Source of the DNA: Verrucomicrobiota bacterium
GTDB taxonomy: Bacteria; Verrucomicrobiota; Verrucomicrobiia; Limisphaerales; UBA11358
Direction: 5' to 3'
Assembly: GCA_021323835.1 (NCBI GenBank)
Contig: JAJPKI010000316.1
Coordinates: forward strand, 1-8,512
Length of the DNA stretch: 8,512 bases
Positions 1-6,175 of this stretch are shown here, piece after piece; positions within the stretch are counted from its first letter, which is position 1, and the number at the start of each line of letters is the position of its first letter. The notes below the pieces were generated by a model that saw only the letters and a program-made list of their open reading frames with translations, did no database searches and had not been told where the DNA came from. A program made the translations under genes and the position numbers.

Positions 1-1
1 A

Positions 2-1834
2 TTTCTCAACACGGAATCCGAACCGATCGACGGGCTCGTCAGCGTGCAAAACGATGAACCGGACCTTTGCCCGCGTTACACCGCGCGTATCGTCCGCCAG
101 GTGAAGGTCGGCCCGAGTCCGGCCTGGTTGCGCGACACGCTGGAAAAGGTCGGCATCCGCAGCATCAACAACGTCGTGGACATCACGAACTATGTGATGC
201 TCGAAAGCGGCCAGCCGTTGCATGCGTTTGATTATCATTTGCTCAAAGGTATCGGCACAAATCCGCCGAAGATTGTGATTCGTCGCGCAAACGAAGCCGA
301 AAAATTCATGACGCTCGACGGCAAGGAACGCGCATTGACGAATCAAATGTTGCTCATCGCCGACGAAACAAAGGCCGTCGCGCTTGCCGGTGTCATGGGC
401 GGAAAAAATTCTGAAATCAACGACAAGACCATGGACGTTTTGATTGAGAGCGCGTATTTCAAACCGCAAAACATCCGCGCCACTTCCAAAAAATTGGAAT
501 TGCGCACGGATTCGTCTTATCGCTTCGAACGCGGCGGCGATATGGGCATTTGCGATTGGGCGAGCCGCCGTTGCACACAATTGATTTGCGATTTGGCAAG
601 CGGGCAAGTGCTCGGCCATTCGATTGACAATTTTCCAAAACAAATTGAACCGAAGCAAATCACGCTGCACTTCGCGAAGACGAAAGATTTACTCGGCGTG
701 GGTATTTCGCACTCGGAACAAGTTTCGCTTTTGACGAAGCTCGGCCTTGAAGTCGCCGAGCAAACGCCGGGCATTTGCACTTTCAAGATTCCGACGTGGC
801 GCGTGGATTTGAAACGCGAAGTGGATTTGATTGAAGAAGTCGAACGGCTTTACGGCCTCGAAAAAGTTCCGGCCAGTCCGCCTCGCGGCGCAATTGGCTC
901 GAATGAATTCGATTCCGTTTACGACCAAATCGCCGAAGCGCGGAGAATTTTGACTGGTCTTGGATTAAATGAAGCGCAAGGGCAAACTTTAATTGCGAAG
1001 TCAGAAGTCAGAAGTCAGAAGTCGGAAGAAATTATTTTGCTCGCAAATCCCTTGAGCAGCGACATGGATGTTTTGCGTCCGAGTTTATTGCCGGGATTGA
1101 TTCACTCATTGCGGCACAATATCAGTCGGAAAAATTATGACGTCGCGCTGTTTGAAATTGGCCGTGTCTTCAGTTTGCAAAATGGCGCAACAAGAGAAGA
1201 ACGCCGCGTCGCGATTGCATTGACCGGTCAACGCGCACAAAGCTTTTGGAGTGGCGATGAACGCGACGCGAAGTTCGATGCATTCGATTTGAAAGGCATC
1301 GTTGAAGAATTTTTGGAGCAATTCGGTTTGCGCGGCGTTGCATTTGCACGACGAACAGAAAATCACCAATTGTTTTTGGAATCAGCGACGATTGCGCTCG
1401 GCGGAAAATTGCCGTTGGGTGAATTCGGCCAATTGCAGCCCGCACTCGCCAAGAAATACGATTTGCGCGACGCAGTTTTTCTTGCGGAATTGAATTTGGA
1501 CCAATTGCTCGCGCGAAGAAATCCGGCAAAGTCGTTTAAGCCATTGCCGCAATTCCCATCGAGCCGTCGTGACGTGGCGATGCTCGTGCCGGAAGCCGTG
1601 ACGCACGACGCCGTTTTGCAAGCGGTGAAGCAGACGAAACCGGCAAATCTCGAAAGCGTGGAATTGTTCGACGTGTTCCGCGGAAAAAACGTTCCTGATG
1701 GCCAAAAAAGTTTGGCGTATGCATTTACTTATCGCGCAGTAGATAAAACTTTGACGGATGCAGAAGTGAATTCCGCGCACACTAAAATTGTTGAAGCATT
1801 GAAATCACAACTGAAAGCAACGGTGCGCGAATGA
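2..1834 (+). CDS. pheT: Phenylalanine--tRNA ligase beta subunit, 5'-truncated by the window edge
   Basis: Beta chain of the alpha2-beta2 cytoplasmic enzyme that charges tRNA-Phe. The frame is open from base 2, so the GTG at 44 is an internal codon and the true start lies upstream; about 610 residues are visible of a family length near 800. The N-terminal tRNA-binding region is missing. Visible parts in order: the B3/B4 editing domain (about 60-600), with GQPLHAFD, LIESAYF and RTDSSYRFERG; by alignment to E. coli from memory, the His, Glu and Thr of these motifs match known editing-site positions. Next come a B5 domain (about 647-880, ending DLIEEVERLYG), the catalytic-like core (about 880-1490), and the C-terminal ferredoxin-fold anticodon-binding domain (about 1535-1830, with SSRRDVAM and ELFDVFRGK). 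Its ATGA overlap with the next gene suggests translational coupling. Oddity: a heptamer repeat at 997-1028 encodes a hydrophilic stretch in a variable loop. Identification is near certain. Confidence 0.97.
   Translation, partial: FLNTESEPIDGLVSVQNDEPDLCPRYTARIVRQVKVGPSPAWLRDTLEKVGIRSINNVVDITNYVMLESGQPLHAFDYHLLKGIGTNPPKIVIRRANEAEKFMTLDGKERALTNQMLLIADETKAVALAGVMGGKNSEINDKTMDVLIESAYFKPQNIRATSKKLELRTDSSYRFERGGDMGICDWASRRCTQLICDLASGQVLGHSIDNFPKQIEPKQITLHFAKTKDLLGVGISHSEQVSLLTKLGLEVAEQTPGICTFKIPTWRVDLKREVDLIEEVERLYGLEKVPASPPRGAIGSNEFDSVYDQIAEARRILTGLGLNEAQGQTLIAKSEVRSQKSEEIILLANPLSSDMDVLRPSLLPGLIHSLRHNISRKNYDVALFEIGRVFSLQNGATREERRVAIALTGQRAQSFWSGDERDAKFDAFDLKGIVEEFLEQFGLRGVAFARRTENHQLFLESATIALGGKLPLGEFGQLQPALAKKYDLRDAVFLAELNLDQLLARRNPAKSFKPLPQFPSSRRDVAMLVPEAVTHDAVLQAVKQTKPANLESVELFDVFRGKNVPDGQKSLAYAFTYRAVDKTLTDAEVNSAHTKIVEALKSQLKATVRE
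997..1028 (+). repeat. Tandem GAAGTCA heptamer, four copies, inside pheT
   Basis: Three exact copies of GAAGTCA (997-1003, 1004-1010, 1011-1017) are followed by a fourth with one change (GAAGTCG, 1018-1024) and a partial GAAG. Because 7 is not a multiple of 3, the copies are read in successive frames, giving the hydrophilic residues KSEVRSQKSEE. The stretch falls between two conserved core segments (NEAQGQTL and LLANPLSS) where the family varies in sequence. Loss or gain of one copy would shift the pheT frame. Confidence 0.85.
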
Positions 1835-2808
1835 AACAAAAAATCTTTTTAAGCCTCATTTTGCTCTCGGCCATTTCTTCGCTCGCCGCCGAGCCGCAAC
1901 GCCCTCACATCACCGGCCTGTCGCATATCGCGCTTTACGTTCACGACCTCGACCAATCGCGCGCGTTTTACAAAGATTTGCTCGGCTATCAGGAGCCGTA
2001 TTCGCTTTTTGACACGAATGGCCACGTTCATCTCACGTTTATCAAAATCAACGACACACAATTCATCGAATTGTTTCCCGAGAAAGAATCGCAGACCAAC
2101 AGCGACCAGCTGAATCACATTTCAGTTTTGACGGATGACGCGGAAGGAATGCGAAATTATTTGGCTTCGCGCAGCGTGAAAGTGCCAGACAAGGCGAACA
2201 AAGGCCGCATCGGCAATCTGGAATTCAATGTTACCGACCCCGACGGTCATCAAGTGGAAATCGTGCAGTATTTGCCAGACAGCTGGACGACGCGCGAATT
2301 CGGAAAATCCATGAGCGACGCGCGAATTTCCACGCAGTTGAAACACGTCGGCATCATCGTCACGAATTTGGAAGCGTCGAAGGAATTTTACTGCGACATT
2401 TTGGGATTTCAGGAAACGTGGCGCGGCGCGCGCAGCACAAATCAATTGAACTGGGTGAATTTGAAAGTTCCCGACGGCAGCGATTACGTGGAGTTAATGC
2501 TTTATACCGAATTGCCGCCTCCGGACAAGCGCGGCACGGCGCATCACATGAGTTTGGAAGTGGATGACATTGAAAAAGCAAAAGCTGCGCTCGAAGCGAA
2601 GCCGGCTTTCGAAAATTATTTGCGTCCGCTGCAAATCCAAACCGGCGTCAATCGCAAGCGGCAGATGAATCTTTACGACCCCGACGGCACACGCGTGGAA
2701 TTGATGGAGCCGAAAACCGTGGATGGAAAACCTGCGCCGCCTTCGACCGCGCCATTTCCGGGAATTGTAAATACAAATTCTGCGACAACAAATGCCATCG
2801 CAAAATAA
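1831..2808 (+). CDS. Exported tandem VOC-domain (glyoxalase/bleomycin-resistance/dioxygenase fold) protein
   Basis: A 325-residue protein with an N-terminal signal peptide: basic MKQK, hydrophobic residues 5-18, and a likely cleavage near SLA-A at 17-20, so it should act outside the cytoplasm. Two vicinal-oxygen-chelate domains follow. Domain 1 (about 26-148) has candidate metal ligands His32, Glu80, His96 and Glu143; domain 2 (about 168-293) has His172, Glu221, His238 or His239, and Glu290. Both halves have the HIALYVxDL/HVGIIVTNL opening and DPDGxxVE ending typical of the fold. With both ligand sets apparently intact, a metal enzyme is likelier than a pure binding protein, but the substrate cannot be named. 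A Pro/Ala/Thr/Asn-rich tail (about 298-325) looks disordered. The ATG overlaps the pheT stop by 4 bp with no strong ribosome-binding site, which suggests coupled translation. Glyoxalase I, ring-cleaving dioxygenase and methylmalonyl-CoA epimerase are relatives, none preferred. Confidence 0.85.
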   Translation: MKQKIFLSLILLSAISSLAAEPQRPHITGLSHIALYVHDLDQSRAFYKDLLGYQEPYSLFDTNGHVHLTFIKINDTQFIELFPEKESQTNSDQLNHISVLTDDAEGMRNYLASRSVKVPDKANKGRIGNLEFNVTDPDGHQVEIVQYLPDSWTTREFGKSMSDARISTQLKHVGIIVTNLEASKEFYCDILGFQETWRGARSTNQLNWVNLKVPDGSDYVELMLYTELPPPDKRGTAHHMSLEVDDIEKAKAALEAKPAFENYLRPLQIQTGVNRKRQMNLYDPDGTRVELMEPKTVDGKPAPPSTAPFPGIVNTNSATTNAIAK

Positions 2809-2810
2809 AT

Positions 2811-3185
2811 TTACTTTGTCTGCGCGAACAGCATGAACACGCGCGGGCCGCGCGGCGTTGCAATGGCAAATTGTTCTTCCTCGGCGCCTTGCGGAATCGC
2901 CAGGCCGTCGGAATGTTTGTCTTGCACCGGCATGCCGTCCGCAAAAATCATGTAGTGATGCGTGCGATGCGCCGGAATGTTCCACGCCAATTGCCAGCCG
3001 CCGGTTGCCGCGCGCGGCATGAGAATTTTTTTCCATTCGCTAAATGTGCCGGCAACTTCAACAACCGATGGCTCGGCTTGACCTTCCGGCAAATGCCAGC
3101 GGAAAATTTTTGAAAAGGTTGGAGGCTTGCGTTCGCCCGGCTTGTGCGCGGGCACGTGTGAATGCGATGAAAATTTGTGCGTCAT
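2811..3185 (-). CDS. Small stand-alone CBM48/AMPK-type glycogen-binding-like (E-set) protein
   Basis: A 124-residue protein with no signal peptide and no second catalytic domain. A His/Pro/Lys-rich N-terminus (about 1-22) precedes an immunoglobulin-like E-set domain (about 26-122). The segment VVEVAGTFSEW (41-51), then GGWQLAWNIP (62-71) and HHYMIFADG (76-84), follows the usual CBM48 order of strand-FxxW, W-strand and YxFxVDG. Trp51 and Trp64 are candidate sugar-stacking residues. CBM48 usually sits on branching or debranching enzymes or AMPK-beta; alone it could be a glycogen-targeting or regulatory protein, which is inference. The start was set at the ATG at 3183-3185 (MTHKF). An in-frame ATG at 3210-3212 has an AGGA six bases upstream but would overlap the proposed isomerase start, and a TTG at 3225-3227 is a further option. 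The stop is 2 bp from the VOC gene's stop. Confidence 0.72.
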   Translation of the reverse strand: MTHKFSSHSHVPAHKPGERKPPTFSKIFRWHLPEGQAEPSVVEVAGTFSEWKKILMPRAATGGWQLAWNIPAHRTHHYMIFADGMPVQDKHSDGLAIPQGAEEEQFAIATPRGPRVFMLFAQTK

Positions 3186-3210
3186 CTGAAATTTGAGCGC
3201 AGAAACATAC

Positions 3211-4284
3211 ATGAGCAGTCCTGCCAATTCAAATCTGCAAACGCAATTTTGTAAAAAATTTAAACCGCCGTTCGTGATTGAAAACCGTCATTTATCCGCG
3301 CATTCTGTAGCCGTGAATCATTTGGCCAAAGCCCGCGAAGTCTTTGACGTGGAGATTGCATCGCTCAAAAAAGTGCGCGCGCAATTGGACAAATCTTTTG
3401 GCGGTGCGGTCGAAACCATTCTCGAAGCGATTAAACGACGCGGAAAAATTGTCGTCGTCGGCATCGGCAAATCGGGAAATGTGGGCGCAAAAATCGCCGC
3501 GACGCTGACCAGCACTGGTTCGACGAGTGTCGTTTTGAACAGCGTGGATGCGTTGCATGGTGATTTGGGGATCGTTAATGATGGTGACGTGATTCTCGCG
3601 TTGAGCTATTCCGGTGAGTCGGAGGAATTGTTGAATTTGCTTCCGGCGCTCAAACGGTTTTCCGTAAAAATTATTTCCTTCACCGGCAATTTAAAATCGT
3701 CGCTCGCGAAGCACAGCGACGTTTCACTCAACGTCAAAGTGCCGAAGGAAGCGTGCCCGTTCAATCTCGCGCCGACGAGCAGCACCACGGCGATGCTCGT
3801 GCTCGGTGATGCGCTGGCGATGGCGATTTTGCAGGCACGCGGTTTTAAGCAAAAAGACTATGCGCGATTTCATCCGAGCGGCGCGATTGGCCGCGCGATG
3901 TTGCTGAAAGCCGGCGACATCATGCGCACTGGAAATCGAAATGCGATTGCCGGTGAAAATCTTTCCGTGAAAGAAGCGCTGCTCGTAATGACGCGCGCCA
4001 AATCCGGCAGCTTGAGCGTCGTCAATGCGCGCGGAAAATTAGCGGGCGTTTTCACCGACGGCGATTTTCGGCGTCACATGGCTGGCGAAGATAATTTGCT
4101 GTCGCAGCCGCTCAAAAAAGTGATGACGCCAAATCCAATTTGCATTTCTGAAAGCGCGCTCGCCGTGGAAGCGTTGAAAATTTTCAACGAGCGGAACATT
4201 GACGATTTGATTGTTGTAAATTCCAAACGCGAGCCGGTAGGTTTGGTAGATTCGCAGGATTTGCCGAAGCTGAAAATTGTATAG
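3211..4284 (+). CDS. kdsD: KpsF/GutQ-type D-arabinose 5-phosphate isomerase (SIS plus two CBS domains)
   Basis: Interconverts D-ribulose 5-phosphate and D-arabinose 5-phosphate, the first step toward Kdo for lipopolysaccharide; cytoplasmic. Numbered from the ATG at 3211, the SIS domain (about 36-210) holds GIGKSG, HGDLG, SYSGESEE, KEACPFNLAPTSSTTA and RFHPSGAIGR. Aligned from memory to E. coli KdsD, active-site Lys59, Glu111, Glu152 and His193 correspond to Lys87, Glu139, Glu180 and His221. Two CBS repeats follow (about 236-292 with GVFTDGDFRR; about 302-355 with VMTPNPI and GLVDSQDL). The start is doubtful: 3211 is the first ATG, with a TTG at 3193. Residues before VNHLAKAREV are unlike the family, and a GTG at 3313 would give about 323 residues, close to the usual 328. 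The 3' end abuts the trpS stop exactly. Family is sure; KdsD versus a specialised paralogue is less so. Confidence 0.93.
   Translation: MSSPANSNLQTQFCKKFKPPFVIENRHLSAHSVAVNHLAKAREVFDVEIASLKKVRAQLDKSFGGAVETILEAIKRRGKIVVVGIGKSGNVGAKIAATLTSTGSTSVVLNSVDALHGDLGIVNDGDVILALSYSGESEELLNLLPALKRFSVKIISFTGNLKSSLAKHSDVSLNVKVPKEACPFNLAPTSSTTAMLVLGDALAMAILQARGFKQKDYARFHPSGAIGRAMLLKAGDIMRTGNRNAIAGENLSVKEALLVMTRAKSGSLSVVNARGKLAGVFTDGDFRRHMAGEDNLLSQPLKKVMTPNPICISESALAVEALKIFNERNIDDLIVVNSKREPVGLVDSQDLPKLKIV
3227..3255 (-). promoter_or_regulatory. Candidate sigma-70-type promoter for the CBM48-like gene
   Basis: Read on the minus strand, TTTACA (3255-3250) is followed after 17 bases by TTGAAT (3232-3227). These match 5 of 6 and 4 of 6 bases of the -35 and -10 consensus. 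Transcription would begin near 3220, which suits translation from the ATG at 3185. It lies in an AT-rich stretch overlapping the possible 5' end of the isomerase frame. This is a match by eye only. Confidence 0.28.
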
Positions 4285-4293
4285 CTATTCAAT
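4276..4293. other. Imperfect palindrome spanning the abutting kdsD and trpS stop codons
   Basis: ATTG-T-ATAGCTAT-T-CAAT is centred between the two stop codons, TAG at 4282-4284 (+) and TAG read from 4287-4285 (-). The central 8 bp are perfectly self-complementary, flanked by a T/T mismatch and another 4 matching bp. It is AT-rich and has no loop or U-tract, so I do not call it an intrinsic terminator. It may simply follow from the TAGCTA stop junction. Confidence 0.4.
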
Positions 4294-5250
4294 TCCGCAA
4301 TTCTTCCGCGCGCGTTTCAAAACTTTTTGAGCCAGCGTCCGCGCCTTCGTCGCGCCGTCAGACAAAATTTTGTTCACGAAATCCAAATTAGCAGCGAGTT
4401 CGGCGCGCTTATTTCGGGCATCGGCGAAATAATTCCAGTAGTTTTTAAACAACGCTTTTTTCAAATCGCCGTAGCCGAGGCCACCGGCGCGAAGTTTATC
4501 TTCAAATTCTTTCGCGACGTTCGCCGGCGCGACGAGTTTTAGTAATTGAATCGCCAGATTTTTATCCGCGTCCGGCTTTGGTTCCTGTGGCGTGCGCGAA
4601 TCCATCTGAATTCCCATGATTTTTTTCTTCAAAGATTTTTCGTCACCGAAAATTTCAATCGTGTTGCCGTAGCTCTTGCTCATTTTCTGGCCGTCCACGC
4701 CGGGCACAATGGCTGTGCTTTCTTGAATTTGTTCTTTGGGAACGACAAACGTTTCGCCGTAAGTGTTGTTGAATTTGATTGCGATGTCCCGCGTCACTTC
4801 CACGTGCTGTTTTTGGTCCTTGCCGACAGGAACGAGGTTCGAATCGTAAATCAAAATGTCGGCAGCCATCAGCACCGGATACGCAAAGATGCCGTGATTC
4901 GGCGCAAGCCCGCGCGCCAATTTATCTTTGTAGCTGTGGCAATTTTCGAGCATCGCCATCGGCGTCAAGGTGGTCAGCAGCCACGCCAGTTCGGTCACTT
5001 CCGGCACATCGGATTGTTTGAAGAAAACGGATTTTTTCGGGTCAAGGCCGCACGCGAGAAAATCCAGTGCCACGTCCAAAGTGTTTTTGCGGCGCTCGTT
5101 CGCATCGAACAGCGACGTCATCGAATGATAATCGGCGATGAAATAAAAGGCTTCGCCCTTGTCCTGAAGCTCGATGGCGGGCCGCATCATCCCGAAATAA
5201 TTTCCGAGATGCAGCGCGCCGCTGGGCTGGATGCCTGACAAAATTCGCAT
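4285..5250 (-). CDS. trpS: Tryptophan--tRNA ligase
   Basis: Class I aminoacyl-tRNA synthetase that activates tryptophan with ATP and charges tRNA-Trp in the cytoplasm; a homodimer in the family. The protein has 321 residues, near the usual 320-340. The HIGH-type motif is HLGN at 14-17, in the conserved QPSGALHLGNYFG context. YPVLMAADILIYDSNLVPVG (124-143) is the family's helix and amino-acid-pocket region, followed by KDQKQHVEVTRDIA. The KMSKS loop is at 189-193. The start is the ATG at 5248-5250 (MRILSGIQPSG), which fits the family N-terminus; a TTG 15 bases upstream would add MLALV. No clear Shine-Dalgarno precedes it. It is divergent from the M48 peptidase gene across 119 bp and convergent with kdsD, sharing no spacer. 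All landmark motifs are intact. Confidence 0.97.
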   Translation of the reverse strand: MRILSGIQPSGALHLGNYFGMMRPAIELQDKGEAFYFIADYHSMTSLFDANERRKNTLDVALDFLACGLDPKKSVFFKQSDVPEVTELAWLLTTLTPMAMLENCHSYKDKLARGLAPNHGIFAYPVLMAADILIYDSNLVPVGKDQKQHVEVTRDIAIKFNNTYGETFVVPKEQIQESTAIVPGVDGQKMSKSYGNTIEIFGDEKSLKKKIMGIQMDSRTPQEPKPDADKNLAIQLLKLVAPANVAKEFEDKLRAGGLGYGDLKKALFKNYWNYFADARNKRAELAANLDFVNKILSDGATKARTLAQKVLKRARKNCGIE

Positions 5251-5295
5251 GACTAAAGCTAACAACGAATTTACGACACGGCCAAGAGGATTTTA

Positions 5296-5323
5296 TTGCA
5301 TTTATCAATCGCCATGATAAAGT
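5296..5323 (+). promoter_or_regulatory. Candidate promoter upstream of the M48 peptidase gene
   Basis: TTGCAT (5296-5301), a 16-base spacer and TAAAGT (5318-5323) give a weak sigma-70-like pair, each about 4 of 6 to consensus. The start point would be near 5330, leaving a leader of about 40 bases before the ATG at 5370. The dyad at 5301-5321 covers the spacer and part of the -10. The rest of the 119-bp gap (5251-5369) must also hold the trpS promoter, for which I found no convincing boxes. Confidence 0.25.
5301..5321. promoter_or_regulatory. Operator-like dyad in the trpS / M48 peptidase divergent region
   Basis: TTTATCA (5301-5307) and TGATAAA (5315-5321) are perfect reverse complements with a 7-base spacer, so arm centres are 14 bp apart. 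The dyad sits between two divergent genes and overlaps the candidate promoter of the peptidase gene, which suits a dimeric regulator. No regulator gene is adjacent. A 7-bp arm pair in AT-rich DNA can arise by chance. Confidence 0.35.
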
Positions 5324-5369
5324 CGCTGCACAAAGCAGTTCCAACTTTAATCCATAATCAAGAACGCTT

Positions 5370-6167
5370 ATGAATCCTGTTCTCGTTGCCGACCCTGCTG
5401 GAAATAACCCGTTGCCACAGTTGCATGCAAATGGTTCGCCCGTTGATCCGAAAGAATTTGTCGAACCAGGAACCGGTCTAGCCGTCACCGTCGGTTTCAT
5501 CGCCCTTGGATTTGGAATCTTAATCGGCGGAATTTGTTCCTATGGCATTTTATGGCTCGTATTGCTCCTTGCCCCGATTACCTATTTGATACATCGCAAA
5601 AAAGCCATTGCTGCTTTAAAAGGCTCTGCGGTCGAAGTCAGTCAGAATCAATTTCCTGAAATTGACCAATGCGTGCTCACTATCGCCAGCCGCCTCGGAA
5701 TGAGCACGGCGCCGAAAGTTTATATTTTAGAATCAAACACCATCAACGCCGGCGCGATAAAACTTGCGGGGAAAAAAGTTATCATGCTGCATGACGACAT
5801 CGTGGATGCTTGCCTGCGCTCAGGCGACGCGAGGACACTCACGTTCATCATCGGCCATGAAATGGCGCATCATGCTCTTGGCCATACTGGTTTTCTGCGA
5901 TTCAGCCTGGGCAAAGCGTTCAAAAAACTTTCGCGACTCGATGAATTCAGCGCCGATGCAGTCGCCGGTGCGCTCGTTTCCGATAATCGCGTTTCCGCGC
6001 GCGCTATCGCACTGTTGACTGTTGGACCTCAATTGATGTCTTATCTGAATTTCAACAGCTTATGGCAACAGGCGCAGGAAGTCGTTGCTGATAAAAACTC
6101 CCAGAAAGCCGAACGCCGATTGACACATCCGCTACTGCTGCGTCGATTGAGCCGGTTTATTTCCTGA
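5370..6167 (+). CDS. Membrane-anchored M48-family zinc metallopeptidase
   Basis: A 265-residue protein of the HtpX/Ste24-like M48 group. After a hydrophilic N-terminus (1-34), two hydrophobic stretches (about 36-54 and 57-74) with a Gly-rich turn look like a membrane hairpin, followed by basic HRKK. The peptidase domain (about 88-262) contains NTINAGAI (123-130, resembling the family's NAFA segment), HEMAHHALGH (163-172) with the HExxH zinc motif, Glu192 in DEFSADAV as the likely third zinc ligand with Asp196, and a C-terminal THPLLLRRL (252-260) like the family's THP-x-RI ending. It probably cleaves membrane or membrane-associated proteins, topology unproven. The closest named relatives are HtpX and YggG/LoiP types, but HtpX usually has more membrane segments. 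The ATG at 5370 has only a weak AAGA upstream. It converges on recF with an 8-bp gap containing CCCGGG. Confidence 0.87.
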   Translation: MNPVLVADPAGNNPLPQLHANGSPVDPKEFVEPGTGLAVTVGFIALGFGILIGGICSYGILWLVLLLAPITYLIHRKKAIAALKGSAVEVSQNQFPEIDQCVLTIASRLGMSTAPKVYILESNTINAGAIKLAGKKVIMLHDDIVDACLRSGDARTLTFIIGHEMAHHALGHTGFLRFSLGKAFKKLSRLDEFSADAVAGALVSDNRVSARAIALLTVGPQLMSYLNFNSLWQQAQEVVADKNSQKAERRLTHPLLLRRLSRFIS

Positions 6168-6175
6168 TGCCCGGG

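Noticed and set aside
44..46. GTG at 44 as the pheT start
   Set aside because: The frame is open to the window edge and the missing N-terminal tRNA-binding region shows that the real start is upstream.
997..1028. CRISPR-like direct repeats
   Set aside because: The units are 7 bp, contiguous, without spacers, and inside a coding frame.
2494..3036. A 180-codon minus-strand frame crossing the VOC 3' end and the CBM48-like gene
   Set aside because: It overlaps two better-supported genes and is Arg/His/Cys-rich without domain features.
4546..5238. A 230-codon open frame on the plus strand opposite trpS
   Set aside because: It is antisense to a fully motif-supported trpS. Its protein is rich in Arg, His, Phe and Val with no recognisable domain, as expected from the complement of biased codons.
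5325..5339. CTGC-ACAAA-GCAG hairpin in the leader of the M48 gene
   Set aside because: A 4-bp stem is too short to rise above chance and has no associated signal.
6168..6175. CCCGGG in the M48/recF gap as a terminator
   Set aside because: A 6-bp palindrome with no loop or U-tract in an 8-bp gap cannot act as an intrinsic terminator.
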